A stretch of DNA of 5,075 bases from Candidatus Zipacnadia bacterium. Its GTDB lineage: Bacteria; Armatimonadota; Zipacnadia; Zipacnadales; UBA5352. The notes beneath the pieces were generated by a model. It did not search any database, was not told the origin of the DNA, and was given only the letters and a program-made list of their open reading frames with translations. Made by a program: the position numbers and the translations under genes. The DNA lies in the NCBI GenBank assembly GCA_029820915.1, contig JALGUI010000209.1, positions 1-5,075 of the forward strand, given 5' to 3'. Positions 4,870 to 5,075 of the stretch are shown here, one piece after another (the first letter of the stretch is position 1; the number at the start of each line of letters is the position of its first letter).

Positions 4870-5075
4870 CTACTGCCCCGCGAGCAGCTCCACGGTGGCG
4901 TCGGGCAGCATCCACTTCACGTGGCCGTCCGCGAACAGGACGTTGATGCCGCCCTCGTGGATGCCGTCCGGCGGCACCAGCTCCGCGCCGCCGACCGGGG
5001 CCTCGCCGCCCTCGAGTGTCTCGAAGGCCAGCACCGTCTGCCCCGGATTCGGCATGTCGTTGAGGCGCATCGGCA
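4870..5075 (-). CDS. H-X9-DG (DUF1559-type) prepilin-like protein, C-terminal fragment
   Basis: The frame enters from the right edge and ends at TAG (4870-4872), giving 67 visible residues; the N-terminus and start are outside the window, and an ATG at 5070 is internal. The visible part matches the C-terminus of DUF1559-type proteins: a PNPGQTVLAFE strand, then a histidine followed by nine residues and Asp-Gly (HEGGINVLFADG, 4924-4959), then HVKWM. This is an exact H-X9-DG motif, the signature used to define the C-terminal region of this family, common in Planctomycetota, Armatimonadota and Lentisphaerota. In many members an N-terminal type IV pilin helix precedes the domain; whether this one has a pilin helix or a plain signal peptide, like the gene at 1-699, cannot be seen. 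It is on the same strand as that gene and may be a paralogue. It converges on the beta-helix gene. Confidence 0.9.
   Translation of the reverse strand, partial: PMRLNDMPNPGQTVLAFETLEGGEAPVGGAELVPPDGIHEGGINVLFADGHVKWMLPDATVELLAGQ

Noticed and set aside
1..5075. One prepilin-like gene split by insertion of the plus-strand block
   Set aside because: Both parts are on the minus strand, so a split gene would have its N-terminal half on the right. Here the N-terminal half is on the left and the C-terminal half on the right, so these are two separate genes.

Overview
This is a high-GC bacterial window. The combination seen here (secreted proteins with the domain found at the C-terminus of prepilin-like DUF1559 / H-X9-DG proteins, a large secreted right-handed beta-helix CAZyme-like protein with an added beta-sandwich domain, and GC-rich palindromic intergenic repeats) is typical of Armatimonadota, Planctomycetota and related phyla, often known from metagenome-assembled genomes. 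That placement is inferred from protein style; no marker gene is present.

Layout. Positions 1-699 (minus strand) hold the N-terminal 233 codons of an exported protein with a Met-rich middle and the start of a prepilin-like domain; it runs off the left edge. Positions 700-1054 are a divergent intergenic region with a few palindromes and no convincing gene. Positions 1055-1468 (plus) encode a 137-residue acidic, probably cytoplasmic protein of unknown family, starting at GTG behind a strong ribosome binding site. Positions 1469-2056 are non-coding and packed with repeats: a 115-bp unit present 2.7 times in tandem (1492-1803), a diverged partial unit (1797-1881), a large two-step stem-loop (1896-1934), four AACGGC hexamers (1941-1965) and a lone copy of the repeat head (1971-1994). 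Positions 2057-4774 (plus) encode a 905-residue secreted beta-helix protein resembling glycoside hydrolase family 141, with a C-terminal beta-sandwich-like domain. Positions 4775-4869 separate two convergent genes and hold a repeat-family remnant and a perfect 8-bp hairpin. Positions 4870-5075 (minus) are the C-terminus of a second protein of the prepilin-like family, with an exact H-X9-DG motif; it enters from the right edge.

How the parts relate. The beta-helix enzyme is probably exported to act on a plant or microbial polysaccharide. The two minus-strand genes belong to the same broad family and flank the plus-strand block, so they may be related paralogues, but each is cut by a window edge. 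No sequence evidence ties the small acidic protein to the enzyme, and the repeat block between them argues against a simple operon.

I do not see a recognisable defence, mobile or biosynthetic system. The most distinctive signal is the structured repeat block at 1492-1994. Its 115-bp period is not a multiple of three, which leaves long spurious open frames on both strands. One of its stems shows a paired base swap (G-C to C-G) between copies, which suggests that the folded form matters.
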